Assembly (NCBI GenBank): GCA_963776675.1 | Contig: CAVZNR010000049.1 | Location: 124,001-188,000 of the forward strand | Length of the DNA: 64,000 bases | Reading direction: 5' to 3' | Origin: Hyphomicrobium_A sp963776675 | GTDB lineage: Bacteria; Pseudomonadota; Alphaproteobacteria; Rhizobiales; Hyphomicrobiaceae | Shown: in pieces, positions 26,015 through 35,744 of the stretch | How the letters are laid out: each line of letters opens with the position of its first letter | How positions within the stretch are numbered: the first letter of the stretch is position 1 | Notes under the pieces: model-generated | What the model saw: only the letters and a program-made list of their open reading frames with translations | Told to the model about the DNA's origin: nothing | The model's database searches: none | Translations under genes and position numbers: made by a program

Positions 26015-27823
26015 ATGTTCCAGACCTTCGACGCACCCGCCCACCGCGGCGCCACCGCCGAGCGCATCAAGGAGCTGCGCGCGCTCATGTCACGCGCGCA
26101 CCTCGACGCTTATCTCGTGCCGCGCGCGGACGAGCACCAGGGCGAGTACGTGCCGGCGTGTGCCGAGCGGCTCAAATGGATCAGCGGTTTCTCGGGCTCG
26201 GCCGGGCTCGCACTCGTCGCCAAGAAGTCGGCGGTGGTGTTCGTCGACGGCCGCTATACGGTTCAGGCACGCACCGAGGTGGACACGTCCGTTCTCGAGG
26301 TGTCGCAGCTTCCGCGTGCGCGCGTCTCCGAATGGATCGCCGAGCATTTGAGCCGCGGTGCAACCGTTGGCTACGATCCGAAGCTGCACACGATCGTCGA
26401 GGTGGAGCGCCTGGGCGCGGCGCTCAAGGCAAAGGACATCAAGCTCAAACCTGTCTCGCGCAACCTCATAGATCGCTTATGGGGACGCGACCGGCCGGCG
26501 GTACCGGCCTCTTCCGTGGTCGTGCATCCGCTAAAGCTTGCCGGCCGCGCGGCCGAGGACAAGATTGCCGACATCCAGAAGAGGCTCAAAGCCGACGGAC
26601 AGGATGCGGTGGTTCTGACGCTCAGCGATTCTGTTGCCTGGGCGTTCAACATCCGCGGTGCGGACATCCCACACATTCCGGTGGCGCTGGCCTTCGCGAT
26701 TGTGCCCCAATCGGGCAAGCCGGAGCTCTTTCTCGCGTCCAAGCGACTGGACGCCAACGCCCGCGCGCAGATCCAGTCGTTCGCCAAGCTGAGCGCGCCC
26801 GAAGCGCTTGCCGACCGTCTCAAGGCCCTGGCCAAGACCAAGAAGCGCGTGCGCCTCGACCCCTACACGGCGGCCGCCTGGTTCGCCCGCGCGCTCGGCG
26901 GCGAGCGGCGCATCGCGCGCGGTCCCGACCCTTGCCTCGCCTTGAAGGCAATCAAGAACACCGCCGAGATCAAGGGCTCCCGCGCCGCACATGTGCGCGA
27001 CGGCGCTGCGGTCACGCGCTTTCTCGCTTGGCTCGATGAAAAAGGCGCGTCAATTGACGAGATCGAGGCCGTACGGCAGTTGGAGTCCTTCCGCCGCGCC
27101 ACCAACCAGCTGCGCGAGATCAGCTTCGACACGATTTCAGGCAGCGGCCCCAACGGGGCCATCGTGCACTACCGCGTCAACGAAGCGACGAACCGCAAGC
27201 TGCGCACAGGAGAGCTGTTTCTGATCGACAGCGGCGCGCAGTATCTCGACGGCACGACCGACATCACGCGCACCGTCGCGATCGGCAAGCCGACGCCCGA
27301 GATGCGCGAGCGATTCACGCTGGTCCTCAAGGGCCATATCGCCATCGCGACCGCGCGCTTTCCCGAGGGCACACGCGGCATCGAGCTCGACCCGCTCGCG
27401 CGGCGCGCGCTGTGGCAGCACGGGCTCGATTACGACCACGGCACGGGCCACGGCATCGGCAGCTATCTCTCCGTGCACGAGGGTCCGCAGTCTATTTCCC
27501 GGGCCGGCATGGTTCCGCTCGAACCGGGGATGATCTGCTCCAACGAGCCCGGCTACTACAAGGAAGGGGCCTACGGCATCCGCATCGAGAACCTGGTGCT
27601 CGTCACCGAGCCGCGCGAGGTGCCCGGCGGTGACCGCAAGATGCTGGGCTTCGAGACGTTGACGCTAGCGCCAATCGACCGGCGGCTGATCGTGAAGGAG
27701 CTGCTCGAACCAGGCGAGATCGCCTGGCTCGATGCCTATCACGCACACGTTTGCGAGGCGCTCGGGCCCGAGGTCGATGCCACGACCAGGGCCTGGCTCA
27801 GCGACGCGACCGCGCCACTCTAG
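26015..27823 (+). CDS. M24-family aminopeptidase P (Xaa-Pro aminopeptidase)
   Basis: A three-domain metallopeptidase of 602 residues that removes an N-terminal residue before proline. Two creatinase-like N-terminal domains (LRALMSRAHLDAYLVPRADEH, ISGFSGSAG; and ADIQKRLKADGQDAVVLT, SDSVAWAFNIRG) precede the pita-bread domain with metal ligands in FLIDSGAQYLDGTTDITRT (two Asp), the His in GTGHGIGSYLSVHEGP, and the Glu pair in CSNEPGYYKEG and GIRIENLVLV. Length and order match eukaryote-like long aminopeptidase P enzymes also found in alphaproteobacteria. It is convergent with the sulfotransferase gene. Confidence 0.93.
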   Translation: MFQTFDAPAHRGATAERIKELRALMSRAHLDAYLVPRADEHQGEYVPACAERLKWISGFSGSAGLALVAKKSAVVFVDGRYTVQARTEVDTSVLEVSQLPRARVSEWIAEHLSRGATVGYDPKLHTIVEVERLGAALKAKDIKLKPVSRNLIDRLWGRDRPAVPASSVVVHPLKLAGRAAEDKIADIQKRLKADGQDAVVLTLSDSVAWAFNIRGADIPHIPVALAFAIVPQSGKPELFLASKRLDANARAQIQSFAKLSAPEALADRLKALAKTKKRVRLDPYTAAAWFARALGGERRIARGPDPCLALKAIKNTAEIKGSRAAHVRDGAAVTRFLAWLDEKGASIDEIEAVRQLESFRRATNQLREISFDTISGSGPNGAIVHYRVNEATNRKLRTGELFLIDSGAQYLDGTTDITRTVAIGKPTPEMRERFTLVLKGHIAIATARFPEGTRGIELDPLARRALWQHGLDYDHGTGHGIGSYLSVHEGPQSISRAGMVPLEPGMICSNEPGYYKEGAYGIRIENLVLVTEPREVPGGDRKMLGFETLTLAPIDRRLIVKELLEPGEIAWLDAYHAHVCEALGPEVDATTRAWLSDATAPL

Positions 27824-27835
27824 TGCCGCTTATCC

Positions 27836-29116
27836 CTACTGCGCGGCGACGAAGCTTTCGCCCTCGAGCCGTCGACGCACGTCGCTCTCGGTAAGTCCGA
27901 AATCGCTGAGCTGATAGGTGTGCTTGCCGTTCTTGTCGCTCGGGTGAGTCGCAAGCCAATCCGCCATACGGGCGTCGAGCCCAGGATCAGCGGGATAGTC
28001 GAAGCGATCGTAGATGCGCCGCGCCATAGCGGCGGGGTCGGCGATGAGATCATCGTAGTCGACGTGCAGAATCTGATCGCGCGGAACCGTCTGCAGCGCG
28101 GCGTGCCCGGCCGCCTGGCAGCGTTGCGCCACGTCGAGCGCGTACTCGGCCACCTGCGCCAGATCGACCTCGTCGGAGGTCATGCTCCAGGTGACGGCGG
28201 CGAGGCTGCACAGAGACGCGATGATCTTCTCGGGCTCGCGGTGCGTGTAGACGATGCGCGCATCCGGATAAACATCGAGCAGGTGGTCGATGCCGGAAAG
28301 ATGGTTGGGGCACTTCAACACCCAGTGCTGACGCGGGTCGAGCCACTGCAGCGCCTGCAGCTGGCGCTTGTGCATGCGGTAGACGTCGACGTGCGCCTGT
28401 GTGTCCCACCAGTCCCAATAGCTCGGCACGTAGGCGAAATCGAACCCGGGCGGGATGAGGAAGTGGGAGCGGAAGAGGTGATAGCACTCCTCCGGATCGT
28501 CGACGTCGATGGGGTGGATCTTGTCGAACTCGGGGCCCACCCATTTAAGCAGTCGCAACTTGCGCTTGGCCTCCGCGTAGCGGCCATCACGGCCACCCCG
28601 GTGCTTGCCGAGCTTGTAGGGCACGGGCGAGTAGGCCTCCCAGAAGGGCAGGTAGCGGGCGCCCGAATGCAGCGACAGCAGCCGCTGCAGCAGGGTCGTT
28701 CCGGTCCGTGCCAGACCCAGCACGAACAGCGGGCGCGCGATCTGCTCCCCCAATATCTCGGGATGCCGGGAAATGAGCTCCTCGAACCCGAGCGCATTCA
28801 TGGCGCTCTTCTTGAACTGGTCCTGCAGAACAAGCGCGCCGAAGAGCGAAGGCTTAGCGTCATCGTTGAAGGCGGCGGCACGCGGCGGCAGCGCCCGCAA
28901 CAGCGGTGCCGGCCAGTCGTTGCGGTGCATCTTGCGCTCAATCGAGCGCATCATCCGGTCTGAGTTGATACGCGGCCACAGCCCAGCTGACTTGACCAGG
29001 GGCCCGAGCGTATTCAGGAGCCGAATTGGCCAAGGCGGCCCAAGGCCGACCCCGGATTTCAATCTTCGCTTCCTCAGCAAGTAGGCTCTCCCGGGCTTCC
29101 CGGCGTGTATGGACAC
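27836..29116 (-). CDS. Sulfotransferase family protein (Sulfotransfer_3)
   Basis: Predicted to transfer sulfate from PAPS to an unknown acceptor. The 426-residue protein has the 5'-phosphosulfate loop FVLGLARTGTTLLQRLLSLH and the 3'-phosphate-binding region around IVYTHREPEKIIASLCSL; HWVLKCPNHLSGIDHLL and HPSDKNGKHTYQLSDFGL are typical of the Sulfotransfer_3 group. A GTG start at 29116 behind AAGGAAAAGC fits. It is transcribed alone, between ligA and the aminopeptidase gene. The acceptor could be a lipid, sugar or natural product; context does not tell. Confidence 0.85.
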   Translation of the reverse strand: MSIHAGKPGRAYLLRKRRLKSGVGLGPPWPIRLLNTLGPLVKSAGLWPRINSDRMMRSIERKMHRNDWPAPLLRALPPRAAAFNDDAKPSLFGALVLQDQFKKSAMNALGFEELISRHPEILGEQIARPLFVLGLARTGTTLLQRLLSLHSGARYLPFWEAYSPVPYKLGKHRGGRDGRYAEAKRKLRLLKWVGPEFDKIHPIDVDDPEECYHLFRSHFLIPPGFDFAYVPSYWDWWDTQAHVDVYRMHKRQLQALQWLDPRQHWVLKCPNHLSGIDHLLDVYPDARIVYTHREPEKIIASLCSLAAVTWSMTSDEVDLAQVAEYALDVAQRCQAAGHAALQTVPRDQILHVDYDDLIADPAAMARRIYDRFDYPADPGLDARMADWLATHPSDKNGKHTYQLSDFGLTESDVRRRLEGESFVAAQ

Positions 29117-29189
29117 GCTTTTCCTTATGGGGCTTCCTCTAACAAAGTTTGCAGAATATGGATTCGATTACATGTGTCCATGGCCGCAA

Positions 29190-31322
29190 CTAGCCCGTTG
29201 CCGTGCCTGCGGTCAATTTCACCCACGCCTGCTCGTCGATGATCGCGACGCCCAGCTCTCTAGCCTTGGCAAGCTTGGAGCCTGCATCGGCCCCCGCTAC
29301 GACGTAGTCGGTCTTTTTCGAGACCGACCCTGCGACCTTGGCACCCAGCCGCTCGGCTTGAGCCTTGGCCTCCGAACGCGTCAGCGTCTCGAGCGTTCCG
29401 GTGAAGACCACTGTCTTTCCGGCCACAGGGGACGACGTGTCGCGCGCCTCGAGCGGCTGCGGGGAGACCTCCTTCAGTAGATCCTCGACGACGCGCACGT
29501 TGTGTGGCTCAGCGAAAAAGTCGGCGATGGCCTCGGCCACCACCTCGCCGATGCCCTCGATCGCGTCGAGCTCCTTGTAGGCGTCCGTCTCCTTGCCTTT
29601 ACCGGCCTCGCACATGGCCGCCAGGAAGGCGTCGATGGTGCCGTAGAAGCGGGCGAGCAAACGCGCCGTCGTCTCGCCGACGTGGCGGATGCCGAGCGCA
29701 AAGATGAAGCGATCGAGCGCGATCTGCCGCCGTGCTGCAATCGCAGCGAACAACTTCTGCGCCGACTGCGGTCCCCAGCCCTCGCGCTCCTCGAGCTTGG
29801 TCTCGACCTTGGCGTCGCGCGCTTGAAGCGTAAAGATGTCCTCCGGCGACTGGATCAGCTTGTCGTCGTAGAAGGCCTGGATGGACTTCTCACCCAGCCC
29901 CTCGATATCGAAGGCGTTGCGCGACACGAAGTGCTTGAGGCGCTCCACCCGCTGGGCGGGGCAGATGAGGCCTCCGGTGCAGCGGCGCACCACGTCGACC
30001 TTGCCGGTCTTCTCGTTGGTCTCGCGCACGGCGTGGCTGTCACAGATCGGGCAGCGATCTGGAAACTTGAACGCCTTGGCGCCCTTGGGGCGCTTGTCGA
30101 GAACGACGCCCACTATCTGCGGAATGACGTCGCCGGCGCGCTGCACGATCACGGCATCGCCGATGCGCACGTCCTTCCTGGCAATCTCGTCCTCGTTGTG
30201 CAGCGTCGCGTTGGAGACAACAACGCCGCCGACGGTCACCGGTTCAAGCTTGGCGACGGGCGTGAGCGCGCCGGTACGCCCGACCTGGATGTCGATGCCG
30301 TTGAGGATGGTCATGGCCTGCTGAGCGGGGAACTTGTGCGCAATGGCCCAACGCGGCGAGCGCGATACGAAGCCGAGGCGCTCCTGCAGATCGAGACGGT
30401 TCACCTTGTAGACGACGCCGTCGATGTCGTAGGCGAGCTTGGCGCGGTCCTCCGCTATCTTCGTGTAGTACGCGATGAGCGCGTCCGCACCCTTGCAGAC
30501 GCGCGCCAGCGGGTTGACCGGCAGTCCCCACTTGGCGAACGCCTCGTACACGCCCGACTGCGTCTCAGCGGGAAGCGCGGATGCCTCGCCCCAAGCGTAG
30601 GCGAAAAAGCGCAACGGCCGCGCTTTCGTGATGGCGGGATCGAGCTGGCGCAGTGAGCCGGCTGCGGCGTTGCGCGGATTGGCGAACACTTTGGCACCGG
30701 CCTCGGCCTGCTCGGCGTTGAGACGGGCGAAGTCCTTGTGGGACATGTAGATCTCCCCACGCACATCGATCACGGCAGGCACCTTGCGGCCCTTGAGCGC
30801 ATGGGGAATCTCGGCAATCGTCCTCACGTTCTGAGTGACGTTCTCGCCTTCGGCGCCATCGCCCCGCGTCGCGGCTTCCACGAGACGACCATCGCGGTAA
30901 CGGATGGAGATCGATAGTCCGTCGATCTTCGGCTCGGCCGTGAACTCAAGCCGCACCTCCTCGCCCAGGCCGAGGAAGCGGTGGACGCGCTCGACGAAAT
31001 CGATGACGTCGTCGTCATCGAAAGCGTTCCCCAACGAGAGCATGGGAATACGATGACGGACCTTGCCAAAGCCTTCCACGGGTGCGGCGCCGACGCGGCG
31101 GGAGGGGCTGTCGGCACGCACGAGCTTGGGATAGCGCGTTTCAAGCGCCTCGTTGCGCTGGCGCAACGCATCGTACTCAGCATCGGAAATCTCGGGAGCG
31201 TCTTGGCGATAGTAGAGCTGGTCGTGGTGGCGGATGAGCTCCGCCAGACGCGCAAGCTCCTGCTTGGCTTGCGCCTGGGTCAAGCTCTCGACCGGAATGG
31301 CACTGACGTTCTTGTCGCTCAT
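29190..31322 (-). CDS. ligA: NAD-dependent DNA ligase
   Basis: Seals nicks during replication and repair. The 710-residue protein from ATG 31322 shows domain Ia (HHDQLYYRQDAPEISDAEYD), the adenylation lysine in TAEPKIDGLSISIRYRDG, an OB-fold (DVRIGDAVIVQRAGDVIPQI), the four-Cys zinc finger (CPICDSH ... CTGGLICPAQR), helix-hairpin-helix repeats (FALGIRHVGETTARLLARFY) and a C-terminal BRCT domain (VFTGTLETLTRSEAKAQ). It sits at the end of the dcw-lpxC-bamD run. recN, often found between bamD and ligA in relatives, is absent here. Confidence 0.97.
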   Translation of the reverse strand: MSDKNVSAIPVESLTQAQAKQELARLAELIRHHDQLYYRQDAPEISDAEYDALRQRNEALETRYPKLVRADSPSRRVGAAPVEGFGKVRHRIPMLSLGNAFDDDDVIDFVERVHRFLGLGEEVRLEFTAEPKIDGLSISIRYRDGRLVEAATRGDGAEGENVTQNVRTIAEIPHALKGRKVPAVIDVRGEIYMSHKDFARLNAEQAEAGAKVFANPRNAAAGSLRQLDPAITKARPLRFFAYAWGEASALPAETQSGVYEAFAKWGLPVNPLARVCKGADALIAYYTKIAEDRAKLAYDIDGVVYKVNRLDLQERLGFVSRSPRWAIAHKFPAQQAMTILNGIDIQVGRTGALTPVAKLEPVTVGGVVVSNATLHNEDEIARKDVRIGDAVIVQRAGDVIPQIVGVVLDKRPKGAKAFKFPDRCPICDSHAVRETNEKTGKVDVVRRCTGGLICPAQRVERLKHFVSRNAFDIEGLGEKSIQAFYDDKLIQSPEDIFTLQARDAKVETKLEEREGWGPQSAQKLFAAIAARRQIALDRFIFALGIRHVGETTARLLARFYGTIDAFLAAMCEAGKGKETDAYKELDAIEGIGEVVAEAIADFFAEPHNVRVVEDLLKEVSPQPLEARDTSSPVAGKTVVFTGTLETLTRSEAKAQAERLGAKVAGSVSKKTDYVVAGADAGSKLAKARELGVAIIDEQAWVKLTAGTATG

Positions 31323-31482
31323 CGCCGCTTTCCGCCGCCGTCGCACGCCGATGTCATGTGTTCACGCCTGGGCGTGTCAGCAATAGCGGAAGCGGAGACC
31401 AGGGAAAACCACGCGCGTGGCGCCGTTCACGAGTATTCGGCGCGACTGGAGAGGACCGGTAACGAACTCAATTGCTCGCAAT

Positions 31483-32442
31483 TCAGGTCGACGGACCGCC
31501 CAGCGTCGACGGCGGCGGGGGACCCGATGGCGTCGTCGTCTCCCAAGACGGTGGCGCGGCAGGCGCGGCCGGAGCGGCGGCGGCAGGTGGCGGCGCTGCC
31601 GGCGCCGGCTGGCCCGCCGGACCCTTCCAGACCTTGGCAACCCACGAGTCGCCGTTATGCGACGGCGTCAGGCCGTACTTCTGCAAAAGTGCGTACGAAT
31701 CCTTGTACCAGCGCGAATTGGGGAAGTTGTGGCCCAACACCGCGGCCGCGCTCTGTGCCTCCGTGGCGATGCCGAGCGACATGTAGGCCGCAGTGAGCCG
31801 ATAGAGCGCTTCCTCGACGTGAGCCGTCGTCTGGTAGTCGGACACCACCGTCTTGTAGCGGTTGATGGCAGCGACGTGGTTCTCGCGCTTGTCGTAGTAG
31901 CGCCCGACTTCCATTTCCTGCGCAGCGAGGGTGTCCTCGCACAGGCGGATGCGGTTGTCGGCCTGCTGCGCGTACGTGCTGTCGGGATAACGCGCCTTGA
32001 GCGTCTTGAACTCCTTGAGCGCCTTGCGCGTGGCGTCCTGGTCGCGGTTTGCACCTTTCATCTGCTCGAAATAGGACGAGGCGATGATGTGGTGGGCGAG
32101 CGGAGCTTCCTTGGTGCCCGGGTGCATCGTCGTGTAGCGCTCGGCGGAGGCGACCGCCTCGGGAAGCTTCCCGCCCTTGTAGTAGGCATAGGCAGCCATC
32201 ACGATGGCGCGACGCGCTTCCGGCGAGTATGGATGCTCGCGGTCGACGTCCTCGAATTTCTTGGCGGCGTCCTCGAACTTGCCACGCGACATCAGCGCGT
32301 CGGCATCGGCGTACATCTTGGACGGCGGATCGGGATTAAGCGCCTGGGCTGCATCGCCTGAAGCACATCCGGCAAGCGCGGCAACGCACGCGACCAGAGC
32401 AAGGCCCTTCAAGGCCTTCCATACGCCGAGCTGAACTTGCAT
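31483..32442 (-). CDS. bamD: Outer-membrane assembly lipoprotein BamD
   Basis: BamD is an essential lipoprotein of the BAM complex that inserts beta-barrels. The protein has a lipobox signal (LVACVAALAGC) and TPR-like repeats (MYADADALMSRGKFEDAAKKFED, RRAIVMAAYAYYKGGKLPEA, HIIASSYFEQM, ALYRLTAAYMSLGI). The tail after KVWKGPAGQ is a Pro/Ala/Gly/Ser extension. ATG 32442 is used; ATG 32460, six codons upstream, is equally open and neither RBS is clearly better. It follows lpxC on the same strand. Confidence 0.92.
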   Translation of the reverse strand: MQVQLGVWKALKGLALVACVAALAGCASGDAAQALNPDPPSKMYADADALMSRGKFEDAAKKFEDVDREHPYSPEARRAIVMAAYAYYKGGKLPEAVASAERYTTMHPGTKEAPLAHHIIASSYFEQMKGANRDQDATRKALKEFKTLKARYPDSTYAQQADNRIRLCEDTLAAQEMEVGRYYDKRENHVAAINRYKTVVSDYQTTAHVEEALYRLTAAYMSLGIATEAQSAAAVLGHNFPNSRWYKDSYALLQKYGLTPSHNGDSWVAKVWKGPAGQPAPAAPPPAAAAPAAPAAPPSWETTTPSGPPPPSTLGGPST

Positions 32443-32654
32443 CGTCCCCTGTCGCGGCATGAGCCTGCTTTCGTTCGGTGCTCGTGGCTCAGCGAACCCC
32501 ACTTTCGCTACCCCTTATCACACGACCCGGACGTCAGCGAAAGCAAAGCCTCGTCCGGATGCACCGCCTTTCCGCTAGGCGATGATTATGGTTCTTGTTG
32601 GGCTTGCAGCCGCCGGCTTAGGGCAAACCGAACCCAGAGCGGAGCAAGCATTAC

Positions 32655-32677
32655 GGCCGGCCCCCAAGGAGCCGGCC
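32655..32677 (-). terminator. GC-rich hairpin between lpxC and bamD
   Basis: GGCCGGC and GCCGGCC pair around a 9-nt loop about 35 bp after the lpxC stop. There is no T-tract directly after the stem on the minus strand, so it may be an attenuator or RNA-stability hairpin rather than a full terminator. Confidence 0.4.
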
Positions 32678-32708
32678 GGTATCGAAATATTGATTTTTGC
32701 CCCTCGGA

Positions 32709-33644
32709 CTACTCGCCGGCCGCGATTGCGAAACCGATATCGACGGGAGCCGTGTCGCGCACGCGCGGAGCCTGAACCACCGTCCACGCATCTGCATCGG
32801 CGAAGAGCGCCTGCAGAACCAGCGAATTGAGGCGATGGCCGCCGCGCGAGGAACGGTAAGCTGCCAACAGAGGCCGACCCGCCAGCGCCAGATCGCCGAC
32901 GGCGTCCAGCATCTTGTGGCGCACGAACTCCTGCGGATAACGCAGGCCTTCGCGGTTCATGATCTTGTTCTCGCCGATGGCGATGGTGTTGCTGAGATTG
33001 GCGCCGAGCGCGAGGCCGGCTTTCCAGAGCCGCTCGACATCGGTCATGAAGCCGAAGGTGCGGGCGCGGCAGATCTCATTGCGGAAGACGCCGGGGCTCA
33101 TCTCGTAGGAGACACGCTGCCGGCCGATCAAGGGAGAGGTGAAGTTGATTTCGACGTCGAGATGGAAACCTGCGTGGGGAAGAAGCTCACCCCAGCTGTC
33201 ACCTTCCTCGACGCGGACCGGCCTCAAGACCTTGATGAAGCGACGCGGTGCCTGCAGCTCGCGAAGGCCCACCTCGTCGATCCGCTCCACGAACGGCTCT
33301 GAGCTGCCGTCCATGATGGGAACTTCCTTGCTGTCGATCTCGATAATGCAGTTGTCGACAGCAAGACCGCGTAGCGCTGCGAGAAGATGCTCCACCGTAC
33401 TGACGGTGACGCCGTCTTCATTGCCGAGCACGGTACAGAGCGTCAGGTTCTTGACGTGCTCAACGCTTGCGGGAATTTCTGCGACCACGCGGCCGCGCTT
33501 GGTGACAAGAAAACGGAGGCCAGTGTCGGCAGCTGCTGGATGCAGAATTACCGAAACTGGCGCTCCGCTGTGGACCCCCGTCCCTGTCACCTCGATCTCA
33601 CGCGCAATGGTTGTTTGCCGCGCGCCGATAAATCGATTCGACAT
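32709..33644 (-). CDS. lpxC: UDP-3-O-acyl-N-acetylglucosamine deacetylase
   Basis: Catalyses the committed step of lipid A synthesis. From ATG 33644 the 311-residue protein reads QTTIAREIEVTGTGVHSG, has the zinc-binding His in TVSTVEHLLAALRG, MDGSSEPFVERID, CRARTFGFMTDVE, GLRYPQEFVRHKMLDAVGD with the remaining zinc ligands, and the late catalytic His region RSSRGGHRLNSLV. It lies downstream of ftsZ, the usual arrangement in many proteobacteria. Confidence 0.97.
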   Translation of the reverse strand: MSNRFIGARQTTIAREIEVTGTGVHSGAPVSVILHPAAADTGLRFLVTKRGRVVAEIPASVEHVKNLTLCTVLGNEDGVTVSTVEHLLAALRGLAVDNCIIEIDSKEVPIMDGSSEPFVERIDEVGLRELQAPRRFIKVLRPVRVEEGDSWGELLPHAGFHLDVEINFTSPLIGRQRVSYEMSPGVFRNEICRARTFGFMTDVERLWKAGLALGANLSNTIAIGENKIMNREGLRYPQEFVRHKMLDAVGDLALAGRPLLAAYRSSRGGHRLNSLVLQALFADADAWTVVQAPRVRDTAPVDIGFAIAAGE

Positions 33645-33947
33645 ATTGCGCCGTCCCTCGATGCCTTTTCGGCGACGGCCGCCAAGCAAGCCTAGCGGCG
33701 TCCCACCCCCGGCGATTGTTCGTGTCCCAAACCGCTAATCGCGTTAACTTTTGTCGGGCGTCTCTGACTGTTGCGCCCTTGATGCGTGGGGACTTCGCGA
33801 ACAACGTCGTTAACAGTTGCGACGATAGCCCGAGCCCAACATCAGCGCCAAATCACGGTTTCTTACACTGTGTTACCGATCCACCACGCCATCCGAATCG
33901 AATCAGATTTGCACATGAATCGTGGGGAAAGGCCCTTGATTAGGGGT
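33645..33947. other. ftsZ-lpxC intergenic region
   Basis: About 300 bp, the longest break within the cluster. No gene is credible. It probably carries an lpxC promoter, since other neighbours are nearly contiguous, but I cannot identify -35/-10 elements securely. Confidence 0.35.
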
Positions 33948-35639
33948 CTATTTGCGCAGACGGCTGAATATTGCGGGCACGCTGGGCGAACGCTCCGTCG
34001 ACGGATCGGAATCAGCCGACGCGTCATCTTCCCACCAATTTTCCTGCTCGGAATCGGCAAGTGATTCGTTTTCAGCGGCCACGAATTCCTGATTCGCATC
34101 GGCCTCCGAGTCGAAGTCTTCGTTCCCGCGCGTGCGCCCCATGATGCGCTGAAGCAGACCGAGTCGCGACAAGCCGTCCGAAACAAGCCCGGCAGCGCCT
34201 GAGGCGCGCGCTTGAAGCTCGGAGCCGACCTTGGCGCGATACTCTCGCTGCATGATCGGCGGAAAATCCTCGACCTCGGGCATGCGCCGTGCACCGCGGC
34301 GGATATCGGCAGGCGGAGCCGGCTTGAAGTCCTGGGTTGGCTCACTCGGCGGACCGCCCTCGCGGGCGCGCGTGTGGGCGGACTGGGCGAGCCAATTGAG
34401 GTGAGAGAAGCCTTCCTCGATGACAACGTCGCCAGGTGCGTGCCAGCCCTCACGTGAATTGGATGCCTCACGGTGCGTCTCGGGGATGGGGCGCGTGGCG
34501 TTTTCCTGCTCGTATCCGATCGCCTCCGACAGGCGGCGGCGCACGTCGTCCACGGGGGCAGACCCGGTCAGCGGAGCGTGAGGCTGCTCCCCTGCAACGG
34601 CGGCAGCGGCGGCCGCTTTGGAGGCGCGCATGCGCAGCTCCGAGGGGCTTGGCGCCGGCGCGATGGCCTCGTTGGGTGAAACCATGCCAGAGGCGACGAT
34701 CGACACCCGCACTCGATCACCCAGCGTCTCGTCGAAGGTCGCGCCCACGATGATGTTGGCATCCGCGTCCACCTCCTGGCGCACCCGGCTTGCTGCCTCG
34801 TCGACCTCGTAGAGTGTCAGGTCGTTGCCACCGGTGATCGACAACAGAAGCCCCTTGGCCCCTTTCAGCGACACCTCGTCGAGCAGCGGATTGGCAATCG
34901 CCTCCTCGGCGGCGAGCGACGCGCGGCGTTCGCCCGAAGCCTCGCCCGTGCCCATAACGGCCGTTCCCATGCCGCTCATGATGGTGCGCACGTCGGCGAA
35001 GTCGAGATTGATCAGGCCTTCCTTGATGATGAGGTCGACGATACAGGCGACACCCGAATAGAGCACCTGATCGGCCAGCACGAAGGCCTCGGCGAACGTC
35101 GTCTTCTCGTTGGCGACGCGAAAGAGGTTCTGGTTGGGGATGACGATCAGCGTGTCGACGTGCTTGCGGATTTCGGAGATGCCGACCTCAGCCGTGCGCA
35201 TACGCCGGGTGCCTTCGAAATGAAACGGCTTGGTGACGATGCCGACCGCAAGGATCCCGAGCTCCTTGGCGATGCGTGCGATCACCGCGGCCGCACCCGT
35301 TCCAGTGCCGCCACCCATGCCGGCAGCGATGAAGACCATGTGAGAGCCGGCGACCTGGGCGCGGATCTCGTCGACCGCCTCCTCGGCGGCATCTGCGCCG
35401 ATATCAGGCCGCGACCCTGCACCCAATCCTTCGGTCAGATTGACGCCGAGCTGCAGCCGGTGCTCGGCGCTCGAGGCCGCGAGCGCCTGCGCGTCGGTGT
35501 TGGCCACGACGAAGTCGACGCCATTGAGACCGGCGGCGATCATGTTGTTGATGGCGTTGCAGCCCGCGCCGCCGACACCGACCACGGTGATTCGCGGCTT
35601 CAAGTCGGTCAGCTTGGGAAGCTCCAGCTTGATGCTCAT
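33948..35639 (-). CDS. ftsZ: Cell division GTPase FtsZ
   Basis: Tubulin homologue that forms the Z-ring. The 563-residue protein begins with KPRITVVGVGGAGCNAINNM and has the tubulin signature GMGGGTGTGAAAVIARI, TKPFHFEGTRRM, and the T7-loop region LINLDFADVRTIMSGMG. The GTPase core ends near residue 320. A disordered linker of about 230 residues, as in other Hyphomicrobiales FtsZ proteins, leads to a C-terminal peptide VPAIFSRLRK that should bind FtsA and other partners. It follows ftsA. Confidence 0.97.
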   Translation of the reverse strand: MSIKLELPKLTDLKPRITVVGVGGAGCNAINNMIAAGLNGVDFVVANTDAQALAASSAEHRLQLGVNLTEGLGAGSRPDIGADAAEEAVDEIRAQVAGSHMVFIAAGMGGGTGTGAAAVIARIAKELGILAVGIVTKPFHFEGTRRMRTAEVGISEIRKHVDTLIVIPNQNLFRVANEKTTFAEAFVLADQVLYSGVACIVDLIIKEGLINLDFADVRTIMSGMGTAVMGTGEASGERRASLAAEEAIANPLLDEVSLKGAKGLLLSITGGNDLTLYEVDEAASRVRQEVDADANIIVGATFDETLGDRVRVSIVASGMVSPNEAIAPAPSPSELRMRASKAAAAAAVAGEQPHAPLTGSAPVDDVRRRLSEAIGYEQENATRPIPETHREASNSREGWHAPGDVVIEEGFSHLNWLAQSAHTRAREGGPPSEPTQDFKPAPPADIRRGARRMPEVEDFPPIMQREYRAKVGSELQARASGAAGLVSDGLSRLGLLQRIMGRTRGNEDFDSEADANQEFVAAENESLADSEQENWWEDDASADSDPSTERSPSVPAIFSRLRK

Positions 35640-35744
35640 CGCGCGCGCGCGCCTTTCAATGCCGCTCGACCGAGCCCTTCAGGCATGCGCCCCCCTCCTC
35701 GTTCATGGCGCCCAGGAAATCCCAAGCGTCCCTTTGCGGCTCTC

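Noticed and set aside
29502..30656. 384-codon plus-strand frame
   Set aside because: Antisense to ligA, with no recognisable domain.
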